Source of the DNA: Fomitopsis serialis
Taxonomy: Eukaryota; Basidiomycota; Agaricomycetes; Polyporales; Fomitopsidaceae
Reading direction: 5' to 3'
Assembly (NCBI RefSeq): GCF_022376445.1
Contig: NW_025955144.1
Span: 1 to 64,000 of the forward strand
DNA length: 64,000 nt
How positions within the stretch are numbered: position 1 is the first letter of the stretch; each line of letters starts with the position of its first letter. Shown here piece after piece: positions 1-11,986 of this stretch. The position numbers were made by a program, and so were the translations under genes. The notes under the pieces were generated by a model that saw nothing but the letters and a program-made list of their open reading frames with translations, was not told where the DNA came from and made no database searches.

Positions 1-437
1 ACACAGCGCGCTATCGCGCGCGATCACCTAAATGGCATGTCTTGAGTGGACATACATGTTGCACGTTGAGAGAATAGACGCTGGTCTACATACCATTTAG
101 GTGATCGCGCGCGATCACCTTGACCATCATATGTGCACGCACCCCGGTCAGTCATGTCCAAACACCGCTCTCAAGGTGATCGCGCGTGGTCGCGCGCGAT
201 CACCTAAATGGCACAATTTGAACTGACATGTGCAGTACAGGTCCACTTAAATAGACGCCGATATAGGTGTGTCAAGGTGATCGCGCGCGATCGCGCACGA
301 TCACCTAAATGGTATGTATACCGGGTACACAATAGTAGTGTTTAGGTGATCGCGCGCGATCACCTTGAGGGTACCTTGTCAAGACACCTCCAGTATAGGG
401 TTTAGGTGATCGCGCGCGGTCGCGCGCGATCACCTTG
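1..437. repeat. Array of GC palindromes with short spacers
   Basis: Six copies of a palindrome built on GTGATCGCGCGCGATCAC lie at about 8-28, 99-120, 173-205, 273-307, 343-364 and 401-436. Three are the simple form and three are expanded with an extra GGTCGCGCG or ATCGCGCA block in the middle. The flanks alternate: one side reads AAATGG and the other TTGA, so successive copies face opposite ways. Spacers of about 35-65 bp are mostly unrelated, although two contain AATAGACGC. No coding potential is visible. This looks like a satellite or foldback-type repeat into which, or beside which, the copia fragment landed. The left end is cut by the window. Confidence 0.8.
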
Positions 438-501
438 GAGGCATGTTTTTGTGCACATGCACCATACACACAGGGGAGAAATGTCAACACTTTCCTTATA
501 T

Positions 502-545
502 GGTTATGACCATATATAGTAATTACTATATTGGGCACCATAACC
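502..545. repeat. AT-rich nested hairpin
   Basis: A perfect 18-bp palindrome, ATATAGTAATTACTATAT (514-531), sits inside a second inverted pair, GGTTATG (502-508) and CATAACC (539-545). It lies between the GC palindrome array and the copia fragment and is much more AT-rich than either. It could be the remains of a miniature element or a cruciform-forming site. No gene is seen. Confidence 0.6.
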
Positions 546-589
546 CCACCCTAAGCCTGCCATGTTTACCGATAGTCACTATAATGCGC

Positions 590-1618
590 ACATATTCGGA
601 TGCTGGTGTATACGTTTATACCCGTGAGTCTGGAGATCACACCTGTGTCGTCATCTTATATGTCGACGACTTGTTGCTCTTGGGTAACTCTAAGCCCTTC
701 ATTGATTCGGTCAAAGAGCGCTTGTCAAGTGAATACCAGATGACGGATTTGGGAGAAGTCCAACGTTTCCTAGGTCTTAGAATACGTCGAGAGCGTTCTA
801 CACGCAGGCTCTTCGTTGACCAGGAAGACTATGTTGAGACTGTCCTAGAGCGTTTTGGAATGAGCAACTGCAAAGTAGCTCGAACACCGTTGCCAGCAGG
901 TGCAAACTTGCTGAGCAGTACTGAGACTGCTACCGAAGAGTTTAGGACGAAGTATCAGAGCATTATTGGCAGTATCATGTATGCCATGCTAGGTACTAGG
1001 CCTGATATCGCTTTTGTGGTCACGCGATTGGCCAAGTTTTCGTCCAACCCATCTAAAGAGCATATGCGTTTGGCATTCTACGTTCTGCGCTACTTGCAAG
1101 GAACTAAGAGTTTTGCGCTCTGTTATGATGGCGGCAGTAACTCTGGTCTGATTGCCTACTCAGACTCAGATTGGGCCGAAGACCGCGATGATAGGCATTC
1201 AACAAGCGGTTTCATCTTCATGATGGCCAATTGTGTCATTTCGTGGGCGTCGAGACGTCAGCCGACTGTTTCTCTGTCTTCAACTGAAGCAGAATACAAG
1301 GCCGCCTCAGACACTTGTCGTCAGATGGCTTGGCTTCGTCATTTCGGCGAGGAGCTTGGAGACAACATGTCCAGTCCCACTCCTCTTTGTTTAGACAACC
1401 ACGGAAGCATATTCCTATCGGTGAATCCTGTTGTGGACCGCCGAACCAAGCATATAGAGATCAGGTATCACTATATACGCGAGTTCTACGAGCGTGGTGA
1501 AACTGAGATCTACTACGTCGCTAGCGAAGACCAGCTTGCTGACTGCTTGACGAAGAATGTTCCTCTCAATGCAATTGAGAAGTTCAGGTCGTCTTCTGGC
1601 ATGCTTGTAGCATCTTGA
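590..1618 (+). mobile_element. Ty1/copia polyprotein, 3' fragment (RT end and RNase H)
   Basis: The frame carries the end of a copia-type reverse transcriptase and a complete RNase H. The catalytic YVDD box is followed by LLLLG, then the connection region (FLGLRI) and the RNase H signatures SDSDWAED, STSGFIF and SSTEAEYKA, ending LADCLTKNVPL before a TGA. The frame runs further upstream to 443, but residues before about RTYSDAGVYVY do not look like copia, so the element is truncated at its 5' side near 590: gag, protease, integrase and most of the RT are gone. It ends 11 bp before a matching LTR. Sequence and codon use differ from the second copia element at the right edge, so this is another family. 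Not able to move on its own. Confidence 0.9.
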
Positions 1619-1629
1619 ACAAGTGGGAG

Positions 1630-2193
1630 TGTTGAACTTCGACTATTTTGGGTGTTACACTACGGGATAGGACTTATCCTTTACCCGTTATGGACTTATG
1701 TTCTTCGTTGCTACATATTACATACATTTTTTACGGACTTGATCCAGACCTGTAGCACATGATCTGTTCTAGACTTGTACGGAACATTCCACTACCTTCC
1801 AGTACTTTCCAGGATGTTCCAGCACGTTCCTTGATGACATCACTATGACATCACTATGATATCATGTTCTAGGACTGTCCAGATTCCCTTCCGGTCCTGT
1901 CCAGTCCTTTCCAGTATGTTCTATCCATGGTGCAATCATCGCATCATTACTCATTGCACCATTACGATGTCATGCTACTACGCTTACTGTACGATCATGT
2001 GATGGCTCTCTCATGTGTATATATACTGGGCTGGATGCCCCTGTAATGTAACGATCTCTCCTCTCATTCTACGCCTCCTGAGCCTTCCCCTCAGTAGTCT
2101 TGAGATCTGTTGTAAGTCCTCTATTCTTACAGTCCATTGTTTGCTTCTTTGTAGTCTTGCCTTCAGCTACGCCACACCACTCCTTGTTCAACA
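1630..2193 (+). mobile_element. 3' LTR of the copia fragment
   Basis: A purine-rich tract (AAGTGGGAG) immediately precedes TGTTGAAC at 1630. The segment ends TGTTCAACA at 2193, giving complementary TGTTGAA..TTCAACA ends over 564 bp, which fits a copia LTR. Inside are several TTCCAG-type direct repeats (about 1795-1925) and a TATATATA-like stretch near 2019-2025. The 5' partner LTR is missing, so no target-site duplication can be checked. Confidence 0.8.
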
Positions 2194-3821
2194 TTTTGTA
2201 TGGAGATAAGAAAAGATTGTTATGCCGCGCCACCCCCCAGAACCCTACAAGACCCCGGACTTTGCGTCAAGCCCCTCACACGTGAGGGGCTTGTGTCGAA
2301 CCTACGGCTCGAGCCTCTGTCCGGCTACCCTCTCCATCCGTCAGAATCGCGTCCACAGACTTCCCGTGCGAGCCTTCGTGGTTCCGTCCTGGAAACGGGC
2401 GAGGTATCCTCCGGGTGCTTGGCTGGGTGCGCACGCACACTCGGCGCGACAAGCTTGACGTCGCGTAGCCGTTCGACCTCGAAATCTGAGTCATTGAGGC
2501 CGGGCGGGCTAACGAGCACGCAACGATTCCGTGCAGCTCGGTCTGCCGCTTGTAGGCCATCCGTTCGAGTGGTGGTGATGGAAGTCGCGTGGCCAGGGCG
2601 CGAGGAGGGCGACGTGAACGTGGATGATCGGAGAGACGGTGGGGCTGAGAGGTCACGCCCTGCTAGCGCGCAGATGGTCCCGAGTGCGGGTGGAGGGATC
2701 AGGCGCGAGGACGTGACCGGGCAAGCGAGTGAACGGGTGGCGAGGCGGTGGGCGCATCGAACGAGAACAGGGAGGCGATGGACGGGTGCGCAGGTTGTGG
2801 TCGTGGAGAGGACGAGTTCGGTGGCGCGTAGCTAGGAGGCCAGGGAGTAGATGGTGGGGGGTGAGGGACTGTGATACTCACCGGAGTCGTGCAGACTCTC
2901 CTCTCCTCTCTGCCAATCTCCGTGCTCCTCTCCTCGCCGTGTCCCGACCTTGCGCTAGTCGGGGCATCCTCAGGGTGTCTTGAAGCACGCGTCGACGCGT
3001 CCTGCGAGGTGCGGGATGCGCTGTTCGTCCGCCTGGCTAGCGGGGCCTCGTCTACGCCGCTTGTGCTTGCACGCGTCGGGACGGCTTGCTCGTTGGGCTT
3101 GCTGACGCCCAGAACGTGGGTCGCCCGTGTTGGTGGGACCTCCCGTCGGAGCCTTGACGTGTCGGACTCTCCTGATCAATACTAGTTTGAGGTAGTCAGA
3201 CCGTCAATCATTCTTTAGGATTGTCGCTCGCAAACGTGCACAACCGCCGCGCCTCGTTCTCGTAGTAGCCAACTGTTCACCTCCGCGAGCCTTAGCTTCA
3301 ATGCTCATGCTGTCTGACTCACAACGAGCAGCCCCGTCGTCGCTACCTCCTTGGCAGCCTTGCCTGAGCCAATGGATGACTAACAAACAGAATGATGTAC
3401 TCACTTCGAAAGTATATCAGATTCATCCCGGGTGCCACAACGGCACGTCGTGGCGTCAGCACGTCGAGACTGACATAGAAGATCGCCGGACACGAGTCAG
3501 AAGGCGGCGATCTACACGAGTTGAGCGCGGATAGGTTGAAGATAGCCCCGAGGCAGCACTGCGGTCAGCTCGTGGCATGTCATTGTAACTGACAGAATGA
3601 CGGGCTGCGGCAGCATCAGCGACTCCGGGTTTGATGATGATGGAGGGTCACCATGAAAGGTTCAGTATCTCAATCTATGTTGAATTCGTTACCGTTACAG
3701 GGCGAGTACTTGACCAATAGAGTCCACAGCCTGAGTGTTCCGTCTCGCTCAGACGCAACGGAAATGGCAAGGGTGGTAGGCGCGTCGCGTCCCTCGACGA
3801 TGATGACATTGCATTTTCAGA
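2194..3821. other. No supported gene; small hairpin at 2269-2292
   Basis: Several overlapping open frames exist on both strands because the stretch is GC-rich, but none shows a recognisable motif, consistent splice sites or a clear frame preference. An 11-bp perfect stem, AAGCCCCTCAC / GTGAGGGGCTT with a 2-nt loop, lies at 2269-2292. The part from about 3650 to 3821 is the 3' flank of LSM6; a decayed copy of it is found near 33.42-33.57 kb. Confidence 0.5.
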
Positions 3822-4234
3822 TCAGAGCGGCTCAGAGGCCGAGATGTACAGTACTGCGAGGTCGAGTAGACGTGAGCGGGTTCAAAGAGACCGAGTGCGA
3901 ATGAGAGGACATACCGTTGTTGCCGCGGATGAACGCATCTCCATAGCGATTGGTGAGGATGCCGGCAACGTGTTCCTCGGTCTGCTCGAGGGCGATGTTC
4001 ATGTACCCACCCAGGCACGAGAGAACGCCTGTGCGAATGGTCAGCGGACGCGGATTTGCGGCGGACGAATGGATGGGACGTACCGCGGTAGTCGACGCCA
4101 GACGTGAGACGGACTACGACGCGTTTGCCGACGACGCCCTTGAGGAAGTCGGTCGGCGAGCCCAGCGCAGCGGGCGGGGGTGGCGGCGGGGACGGCTCTG
4201 CGGGGGCGTGGGGCGGGCTGGGGTCGTCCGACAT
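3822..4234 (-). CDS. LSM6: U6 snRNA-associated Sm-like protein LSm6
   Basis: LSm6 is a subunit of the LSm2-8 ring on U6 snRNA in the nucleus and of the LSm1-7 ring in mRNA decay. Three exons join cleanly: 4234-4084, 4028-3915 and 3853-3822, giving 98 residues. The Sm1 motif reads FLKGVVGKRVVVRLTSGVDY followed by RGVLSCLGGYMNIALEQTEE, and the Sm2 motif is YGDAFIRGNNVLYIS. A proline-rich N-terminus (residues about 5-25) makes it a little longer than typical LSm6 of 75-86 residues. Both introns are 55-61 nt and start GTACGT or GTATGT. The start faces that of the ArAE/FUSC gene 209 bp away. A frameshifted copy of exons 2-3 plus the 3' flank lies at 33186-33567. Confidence 0.95.
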
Positions 4235-4443
4235 CGGGGACGGCGGCGAGGAGAGGAGACACGTGAGGAGACGCGGGGACGCGTCGATCGACGCGGGGAG
4301 GCGCCGGTGCTATTCACGGGTCGAGCGCGTTGGATGACGGCCGGGTCGTCCTTCGCACTCATCGTCGGCCGCTCCTGGCCGCAGTACATCGAAGCGCACA
4401 GCGCACCCCGGTCTCTGCGCGTTTGTCATCGCCTCTGCTCGCC
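4235..4443. promoter_or_regulatory. Shared intergenic region between divergent LSM6 and ArAE/FUSC gene
   Basis: The two start codons point away from each other across 209 bp, so promoters for both must lie here or overlap. The sequence is GC-rich and no TATA box is evident. Inference from gene layout only. Confidence 0.5.
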
Positions 4444-7400
4444 ATGCCCGACGCCCATATAACAACCCAGGCCGCCCCCGAGGGTCTCGCGCCCGAGCAC
4501 GCCCCCTCGCCCGACGCCCCGGACGACCGTCACGCACGCGCCGACGACGACACTCCCCCGCACGAGCACGTTCACTTTGCAGAGTCAGCGCGTGTTGTGC
4601 CCGACCCACCGTCGACCGGGTCTGGCGACTCGGAGGGCGTGCCCCTAGTCCGTACGTGAGTCCCTCCTTCTCCTGCGATGTCCCCGCCGTCTCTACCTCC
4701 CCTTTCTCAATATGCCGACGTCATCGACATCAGCTGGAGGCAGAACCTCCGTTACGACCCCCGCCTCGGCGATGAAGATGAAGACCAGACCGCTTATGGC
4801 TCCTACCACGGCCCCCACGACACCCCGCCCCTCCGCCATGTCCGGATTGAGACACCCTCCTGGGGCCCGGCAGGCTCGCAGGGTAGATCCTCGCCCACCG
4901 AGACCGAAAAGCAGCCTCAGCAGCACGAAACCCAGTCTTTCGGGCACTTCATGAACACGCTTCTCAAGACTGCTGTCAAGTACTTCCCCCTCGACCTCGC
5001 CTGGATCCCCGCAAACTTCTCCTGGCCCAAGATCAAGCCCGTCATCCGTAGCTCCATCATGGCCTTCATTTCAATCATCTTCATGGTCCTAAGCTCTGTC
5101 GAGGGTGTCACCGGCCAGGTGAGTCCGCTGTATCCAATCCATGTATAGGCTGACGAGCCTTCCGTTTCAGGCCACATTCCTCCTACTCATTGGTACGCCG
5201 CAATCTTCTCATGTCTAACCCATCTCTCATTTCAAGACCAGCCGCGTTCCTCGACCCACCCAGCGATCCTCTTATCTCCGTCCTCGAGCGCGAACTCATA
5301 CTCGCTCTCTTCGTCACCATCGGTTGGGCGTAAGTCTCTCTCTCTTCACCCACACCTCCCCGCTTATGCCTTCACAGATGGTCCGCTCTAGGAATCTTCT
5401 TTGCTCACCTCGCCCGCGGCCATACTGACTATAACGCTACCCTGACGGATGTGCTCTCCGGACAGTACATCGAGGCGGGACCGACGGTTATCTGCGCCGT
5501 ATGGGTATTCTTCGGCGTCACCTTCTTCCTCTTCATCAAGGTCAAGAAGGGTCCCGGCCCTTACCTCGTTCCATCCGTCTTTGGTGCCATCACCATCGAC
5601 ATCTCTTTCGTTACAGCTGTCCTCTTTCCGTATCCCTATTACACGATCAGTCAGACGATTGTCCTCCCCCTCGTGCTCCATGCAGGCCTCTGTGTCGTGG
5701 CGAGCGCAACAATCTTCCCGAGCACTATCACAGCGCAGTACGCGGCTGCCCTTGCGCGCACGATAGAGCCACTCGAAGCTGCACTTCGTGAACACCGCGC
5801 CGTACTGAAACTCGCCCCCTCCGGCTCCGAGTTTCCCGCTGCCGTACAGAAGATCGGCGGCCTCGTCACCAAGGCGGAGGGCGGACTCGGTCCTGCGGCG
5901 GCCGCTCTGCGCCTCGTCAAGAACGACATCGTCTGGGGACGGTTCGCTCCGGCGGATATCGGGCGCATGCAGGAGTTCGGGCGACGTCTCGTCGTGCGCG
6001 CGAACGGTCTAGGTATCTTCTTCACGCTCATCGAACCGACGCGCGAACGCTTCCCCGTCACGCCTCTTCCTAGCAGACCGAGCACACCCTCCATGACGCC
6101 AGTCATGTCCCGCCAACATTCGTTCACGCACCCCGGTAGCCCCGTGCTTGGGCCCAACTCGCCCGGTCCACGATCAGACCCGGACTCCGCGGGCTGGGGT
6201 CGCAGCCCGCCGCCTTCTCGTCCCGAGAGTCCCGCCCTCGGTGCGGCTGATTCGAAGGAACGCGGACGGCTTCGACACCGCAACGGCCGGTCGAAGACAA
6301 ACCCAAATGGGTCGATGTCCTCTCTTCGGCTGACCATCAGCCGGCACCTCCACCTCCGCCTGCGCAAGCCCGAGCACGAAGAAGAAAGCCAGAACGAACG
6401 GCTGCATTTCTCCCTCCTCCACCTCGCTCACAACCTATCTGTGCCGTCTGCGACTACGCCCGTCGGCGAGACGGCTGTGGCGGTGTTCGAGAGCCAGCGG
6501 TACCTCGCGCTTGAGGCAACGCGGCTGAGCCACCCGGACAGCCCCGAGGCGACGGAGACTTTCGTCTACCTGCTCGGCCTCGGCTGCGACGAGCTGCTGG
6601 GCGTGTGCGCGGATGCGGTGGGCGAGGCGAGGGGGTGGGTCGCTGGCGCGCGGAGCGGGTGGTTCGAGGGGAAGAGCAGTGCAGAGCAGAGGAGGGCGGA
6701 GAGGGTGGGGAGGATGGCGGATGTGAGGTATAAGGTGGACAGCGCGTTGAGTAGGTTTAGGAAGGAGTATAGGTGCGTCGGGATGCTGAAGAGACTCGCC
6801 CGTGTTACTGACGAGCGGCCCATGCGTAGGCACAAGGTGCTCGATCCGTACCGGTCGGCGTTCGATCCCAGCCATGTCGGTTCGCCTGGTGTGGACGCGA
6901 CGTCCGAGCCACCGCCACATCGATACCTCTTCCATTGCTATGTGTATCAATACCACCTTATCCAGTTCACCACGGTGGTTATCGAAATGGTGCGTCACTC
7001 ATTGAGCTCCGGGTCCGTGCATTGCTGATTGGTATTTCTAAAGATCGACGCGATCATGTCTCTCGAGGAGAACAAGAAAAGGCCGCGTCTATGGGGGCCG
7101 TTCATGCCAGTGAACGTCAAGAAAGTTTCTTGTCGTGGGGTGGGAGCCAGTACGACGCGACGGTCGAACTGGAGGGTAACGACGACGAGGATCCAGGTAA
7201 TGTACCTCGAAGGAGTGATATGGTTCCTCCATACTGACACGCGTATCTATTCGGTTTCTAGACGCAATACCCGGTATGCAAACAGACTGGGACGAGGATC
7301 TCGGCCAGCCATCTCGCAGAGATCCCGACGCGCTCCCGCCGCACACTCCCTTGGAGCACATCATGTCCTGGTTCCACACTCTACTGATGGGGCTCACTGG

Positions 7401-8876
7401 CGGCAACATGCTCTTCGCGCTGAAGGCGGGCACGCTCACCGTCCTCCTGTGCATCCCGAACTTCCTCAAACACACGGCCCACTTCGCGTACGAGGAGCGG
7501 TTCGTCTGGGGCATTTTCATGGGACAGCTAACTCTAGCACGATTCAGAGGCGACACGACGTTCGCGCTATTCGCCCGTCTTCTTTGTACGTTTCTCGGCG
7601 GCGTCACGGGTATGGTAGTCTGGTACATCGCCGCGCAAAAGGGGATCGGCAACGCCTATGGTTACACCGCCGCCGTCGCTTTCTGCATGCCGTTCTTCTA
7701 CTACGGACGACTCTACTGGCCGGGTCCGCCGATGAGCAACATCATCTTCTTCGTCACAGCCTGCCTGGTGCTCGGTTTCTCGTGGCAGAATGCGCACTTC
7801 GCTGCGATCTTTCACTTCTACGGCTGGGCACTCGCGTGGCGGCGGTTCGTGATCGTCTGCGCGGGCGTCACGGCCGCGTTCATCTTCAGTTTGCTCCCGC
7901 CGAGTACGACGCTGCGCAAGTACCAGCGGACGATGCTGAGCACGACCACGGCGGAGCTGGGGAGTATCTACTGCTCAATCGTCAGTTTTGCGAACACGAG
8001 AGGACGGCATGAAGTCAATCGCGGCGAGATCGTGCAGGCGCTGATCGCTATTCGCATGAAGCTCAAGCGGTCAGTGGTGCTGAAGACGAACATTATCTAC
8101 GAGGTACGACTTTGATTCATTGTCTGTTTTCCTGAAGATTCAATGCCGACGTCACGTCTAGTTCTCTCTGCGAGGCAAGTGGCCAGCGCAACGGTACCAG
8201 CGTATCTTGGAGCTGCAAATGTGAGTAGACGACACGCATCTGTCGTTGTGTTCCTTTATCTAACTGACTGGTAACGTAGGCAGATTGCTTTTTTACTTTC
8301 GCATCTGATGTCCGTCGTCGAACACCTCGATCCGGCGTGGTCACGCGCTTTCCTCCGACGTACTCGTCTGCTCGATGCGGATTTTCAAGGAGACGTACTT
8401 GCTGTGATCTGTGAGTATAATAACACTGTTTGTGGTGTGGGCACTTACTTCTCATGTGTTAGGCATGATATCGACTGCACTTCGTACCGGAACGCCTCTG
8501 CCGCAAGTTACGCCGTGCCCCCTCGTTGACCGCTTCATGGTCTACACGCACGGTCTGAACATCATCCGGCAAGAAGCGGACGATGACTACGGCTTGCCGC
8601 GGACTATGACGATCGATACTTTGGAAAACGAGCAGTATCTGTGAGTCGTGGCCCCCTTCTTCATCGTGGATGAGAGGTTTGCTTACGTTCATGGATAGAT
8701 CGTTTGCGGTCGGTGTGACCACCGCGTTCGGTATCATCCTCCGCCTCGACAAGCTGATGGTGGCCGCGAAGGAGCTCGTCGGCGAGCAGTACCATATCCA
8801 CGGGATCGGTATCCCTGCGGAGGCGAGGACCTTCATGGAAAATACGCCAACGGACAAGATCGGGAAGGAAAACTAA
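4444..8876 (+). CDS. Fungal ArAE_2/FUSC-type multi-pass membrane protein (putative ER transporter family)
   Basis: Twelve exons can be read: 4444-4655, 4734-5118, 5171-5192, 5242-5329, 5378-6772, 6830-6989, 7044-7196, 7262-8103, 8162-8220, 8280-8410, 8463-8640 and 8699-8876. The protein has an acidic, proline-rich N-terminus, a first membrane block (IMAFISIIFMVLSSVEG, LILALFVTIGWA, ICAVWVFFGVTFFLFIK), a long cytoplasmic middle part, and a second membrane block after NDDEDPDAIPG (MLFALKAGTLTVLLCI, FFVTACLVLGFSW, FVIVCAGVTAAFIF). This two-block plan fits fungal proteins with ArAE_2_N, FUSC_2 and ArAE_2 domains, which are distantly related to aromatic-acid exporters; the substrate is unknown. 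The exon sum is 3,803 nt, one short of a multiple of three. The frame changes within exon 7 at about 7126, so one base is missing there. Intron 6773-6829 is 57 nt and can be read through in frame. About 1,267 residues if one base is restored. Confidence 0.85.
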
Positions 8877-9215
8877 TATGCATACCTAAACGTTACGCTG
8901 CAACAGGGAACTCGACGCATTTATTGGAACTTGTAGGATAGCCCTAGAGGTCGGCGCATTCAGTCACTTTTAGCATTGAGATACGGTACAGGATAGCAAT
9001 GGAATACTATAGGACACGCGCTACCGCTAGTACGCATAATGTAGTAGTACTGTCTATGAATATACATACCTCAGTACCTCTGAGCAAGAGCCTCGAAATT
9101 AGGTCGCAACTTGAAGTCGGCGACAAGATGGTTGGACACACGGTCACGCGCGTCGGGGGCCCAGATTGTCGCGTCGACGCGTGAGATCATATTGTCCTAC
9201 TCGCTCTACGCTGTC
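8877..9215. other. Intergenic: 3' flank of ArAE/FUSC gene and promoter of the aminopeptidase
   Basis: This 339-bp stretch between two genes on the same strand has no coding signal. It must hold the terminator and polyadenylation signal of the membrane-protein gene and the promoter of the aminopeptidase. No clear TATA box is seen. Confidence 0.5.
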
Positions 9216-11986
9216 ATGCTCGCTCGTCGCGGTACCCACCTCCTCGCACGCTCGTCTAACCTACCTCGACGTACCCTTTCCACTACTCGTTCCCGCTCAG
9301 CCGTCTACATCCTTCCTGTCGATCCTCAGTCTCCTTCCTCTCCCGTCACTGACGTCGATGCTGCAGCGCTCTGGAACTCTGCACCCGCTCCGAAAGACAA
9401 GAAGGCCGCCAAGGCAGGGACTACCCGCATCTTCTACGACACTCCGAATGGCGGGAAGGGCAAAGATATCACGGCGCTGACCAGCCTTGGAGACAAGTGG
9501 ACGTCCAAGTCCGACGAGCAGAAAAGGGAGGTCGTTCGACGGGCAGTCGGGAGTGCCATCAAGGCTGTCAAGGCACTCGGTGATGGAGTAGACGGGGAGA
9601 CGGTACTCGTCGATGCGAGTGCGGACCCACATGCTGCCGGTTAGCTCCTTCACTTACGTCCAGCCTGCTGACTCACAGTGACGACTGAACGCAGCCGTTG
9701 CCGCCAATCTGGCTCTCTATGACTTTACACTCAAGACGAAACCTCAATCGCACTTCGATCCGCGCAATACCGGTTCTCTACCAGAGAGACTGGAGCTTCG
9801 GTCACTCTCGGAGAGCGATGCGAAGGCATGGAGCGACGGTGTCGTGTACGCGCGTGCTCAGAACCTTGCAAGGACGGTACGTAGCAGATCTCTTGACTAT
9901 CGAAAGCCATGCTAAGCTTGGCTCATTTCTGGTTAGTTATCCGAGCTGCCGGGCAACATGATGACACCTACGGTGAGTTTCCCGTCTATTCCCATCATAC
10001 CTACCCAGGATAATGCGCTCTCCTTGAGTTTGACCATTCCGCCGAGCATGCCGTGCATGCTGTCGATGGTCAGCTCAATCTCGGATGTCGTACGCTGTTT
10101 CGGAATCTTCACGCCACGAGCTCGGAATATATTTCCTTTGACCGTGCAGTGGGGCAGGAGTCCGCGCAACTTCTGTATCGTACAGACGTAACGCGGCCTC
10201 CGTTGTAGCGCGGACCGTGGCTTCTGAGTACTCGCCATCTGATTAACGATGTTATTGCAGGCTTTTACGGAACGCGTGCAGGCCGAATTCGCGGGTCTTC
10301 CGAACGTCGACATATTTGCACGCGATCAAGGTTTGAGCTGTCCCATGTCTCCTCATAACCTCTTGACTGAACCACGGCAGAGTGGGCTGCTGAGAAGGGC
10401 ATGGTAAGTAGTGCTTCGAAACATCGCACAACGATGATCTAAATGTTTGACGGCCTGTGGCTACCTGGAATGCTGCTGCGCTACTAGCGTACATTCCTGT
10501 CGGTCGCAAAAGGTTCGTCGGAACCGTGCAAGTTCCTTGAGATGTAGGTATACCTATTTAATGTCTTACACATAGCTGGTGTAATGTTTAATCTATTCCA
10601 AGCCATTACAGGGGCGCCGCAAGCGATGTGCAGCCGCTGTTGTTCGTCGGGAAGGGTGTGACCTTCGACACAGGAGGAATATCAATAAAGCCAGCTGGCG
10701 TACGTGCTGCTTCAAATATTTGTCTCTATAGCTTCGCAATTGACATCGTCTTATAGGGCATGGAGCTCATGCGCGGAGACATGGGTAAGCCAATGGGAGT
10801 CGATCCGTGCGCATAGGCACTAAGATGCTGACGACGCAGGCGGGGCGGCTGCGGTTTGTTCTGCCGCGCTTGCTGTTGCTCAGCTTAAGCTTCCGTATGT
10901 CCACAGCTTCTCCTAATGGCAATTGAACCTGCTAACACTGAGCGGAAGAGTCAACCTGGTTGTTCTCTGCCCTCTCACGGAGAATATGCCTGGTCCGGGT
11001 GCAAACAAACCTGGCGATATGTATGTCTCCGATGAATGTCGTCTATGGCATGTGTTGAACGTAGGTGCCTCACAGTGTATATGCAATGAATGGGAAATCC
11101 ATCCAGATCGACAACACGGATGCGGAAGGCAGGCTAGTCCTCGCGGGTGCGTTCCGTGTGGCCTTATGTACCGTTTACAGCTGAAAACGATTTCAGACGC
11201 ATTGTACTATGGCACGTCAACATACCAGCCGCATTCAGTTGTAGACGTTGCAACGCTCACTGGGTGAGTCAGGATGCTTACATACTACATTTCTGCACTC
11301 ACGATGCTTTGGCGGACAGGGCAATGATGATTGCGCTTGGTGAGGTCTATACGGGGGTTTTCACGGTACGCACGCGCCGTGTTTATGTGTCGCTTTGTAA
11401 AGCTGATCCTTGTCGTGGTGTCTGCGTGCAAAACCATAGAACTCCGACACGTTATGGCAAGACCTCGAGAAAGCGGGAAAGGTAGAACATGACCTCTTCT
11501 GGCGGATGCCTCTCTCGGATGCCTACGCGCCGCAGATCACTAGCTCGAACGCCGACTTGTGCAATGTGAGTATACTCGTATCCACCCTGGCACGCAGCAG
11601 CCACGCTTGAATGACCTGCATCACTGATCGATCCTCGATATCTGCAGATCGGAGGACGATCCGCAGGTAGCTGCACGGCTGCACTATTCCTGAAGTCCTT
11701 CGTCGCAGGTGTCGAGTCGTCGGAAGAGAGTGACAGCGAGCCAGGAGTGCGGTGGGCGCATTTGGATATTGCCGGCACGATGGAGGTGAGTACTACGTCG
11801 TAGAACCGGCGCTGAAACTAATACTAGTTCGTGACAGAGTGCCCGAGGAAACGACTACCAAGGAAAAGGCCTCACGGGCCGACCAACAAGGTGGGTACAT
11901 TGATGCATCCATCATGACGAATGACACTGAGACTGTCTGCGAACAGAGCGCTGATCGAGCTCGTAAAGCAGTCTGCCATTGCATAA
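9216..11986 (+). CDS. M17-family leucyl aminopeptidase
   Basis: A di-metal exopeptidase that removes N-terminal residues, preferring leucine. About 17 short exons can be joined; the first are 9216-9639 and 9695-9876, and the last starts at the AG before [12 protein letters not shown] and ends with TAA at 11986. The family signatures are present: [16 protein letters not shown] with the catalytic lysine, MRGDMGGAA with metal-binding aspartate, and [14 protein letters not shown], the M17 hallmark. The C-terminus LTGRPTRALIELV is also typical. The N-terminus ([14 protein letters not shown], rich in Arg and Ser, no acidic residues) resembles a mitochondrial presequence. The start is the first ATG that gives this leader; in-frame codons upstream do not look coding. 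Gene is intact in my reading. Confidence 0.92.

Noticed and set aside
1..437. Palindromes with spacers look like a CRISPR array
   Set aside because: The organism is a fungus, the repeats alternate in flank orientation and vary in length, spacers differ in size, and no cas gene is present.
2200..2835. 211-codon plus-strand frame after the LTR
   Set aside because: Begins at the LTR end by chance, competes with three other frames in GC-rich DNA, and shows no motif or splice pattern.
5651..6367. 238-codon minus-strand frame
   Set aside because: Antisense shadow of the long exon 5 of the ArAE/FUSC gene.
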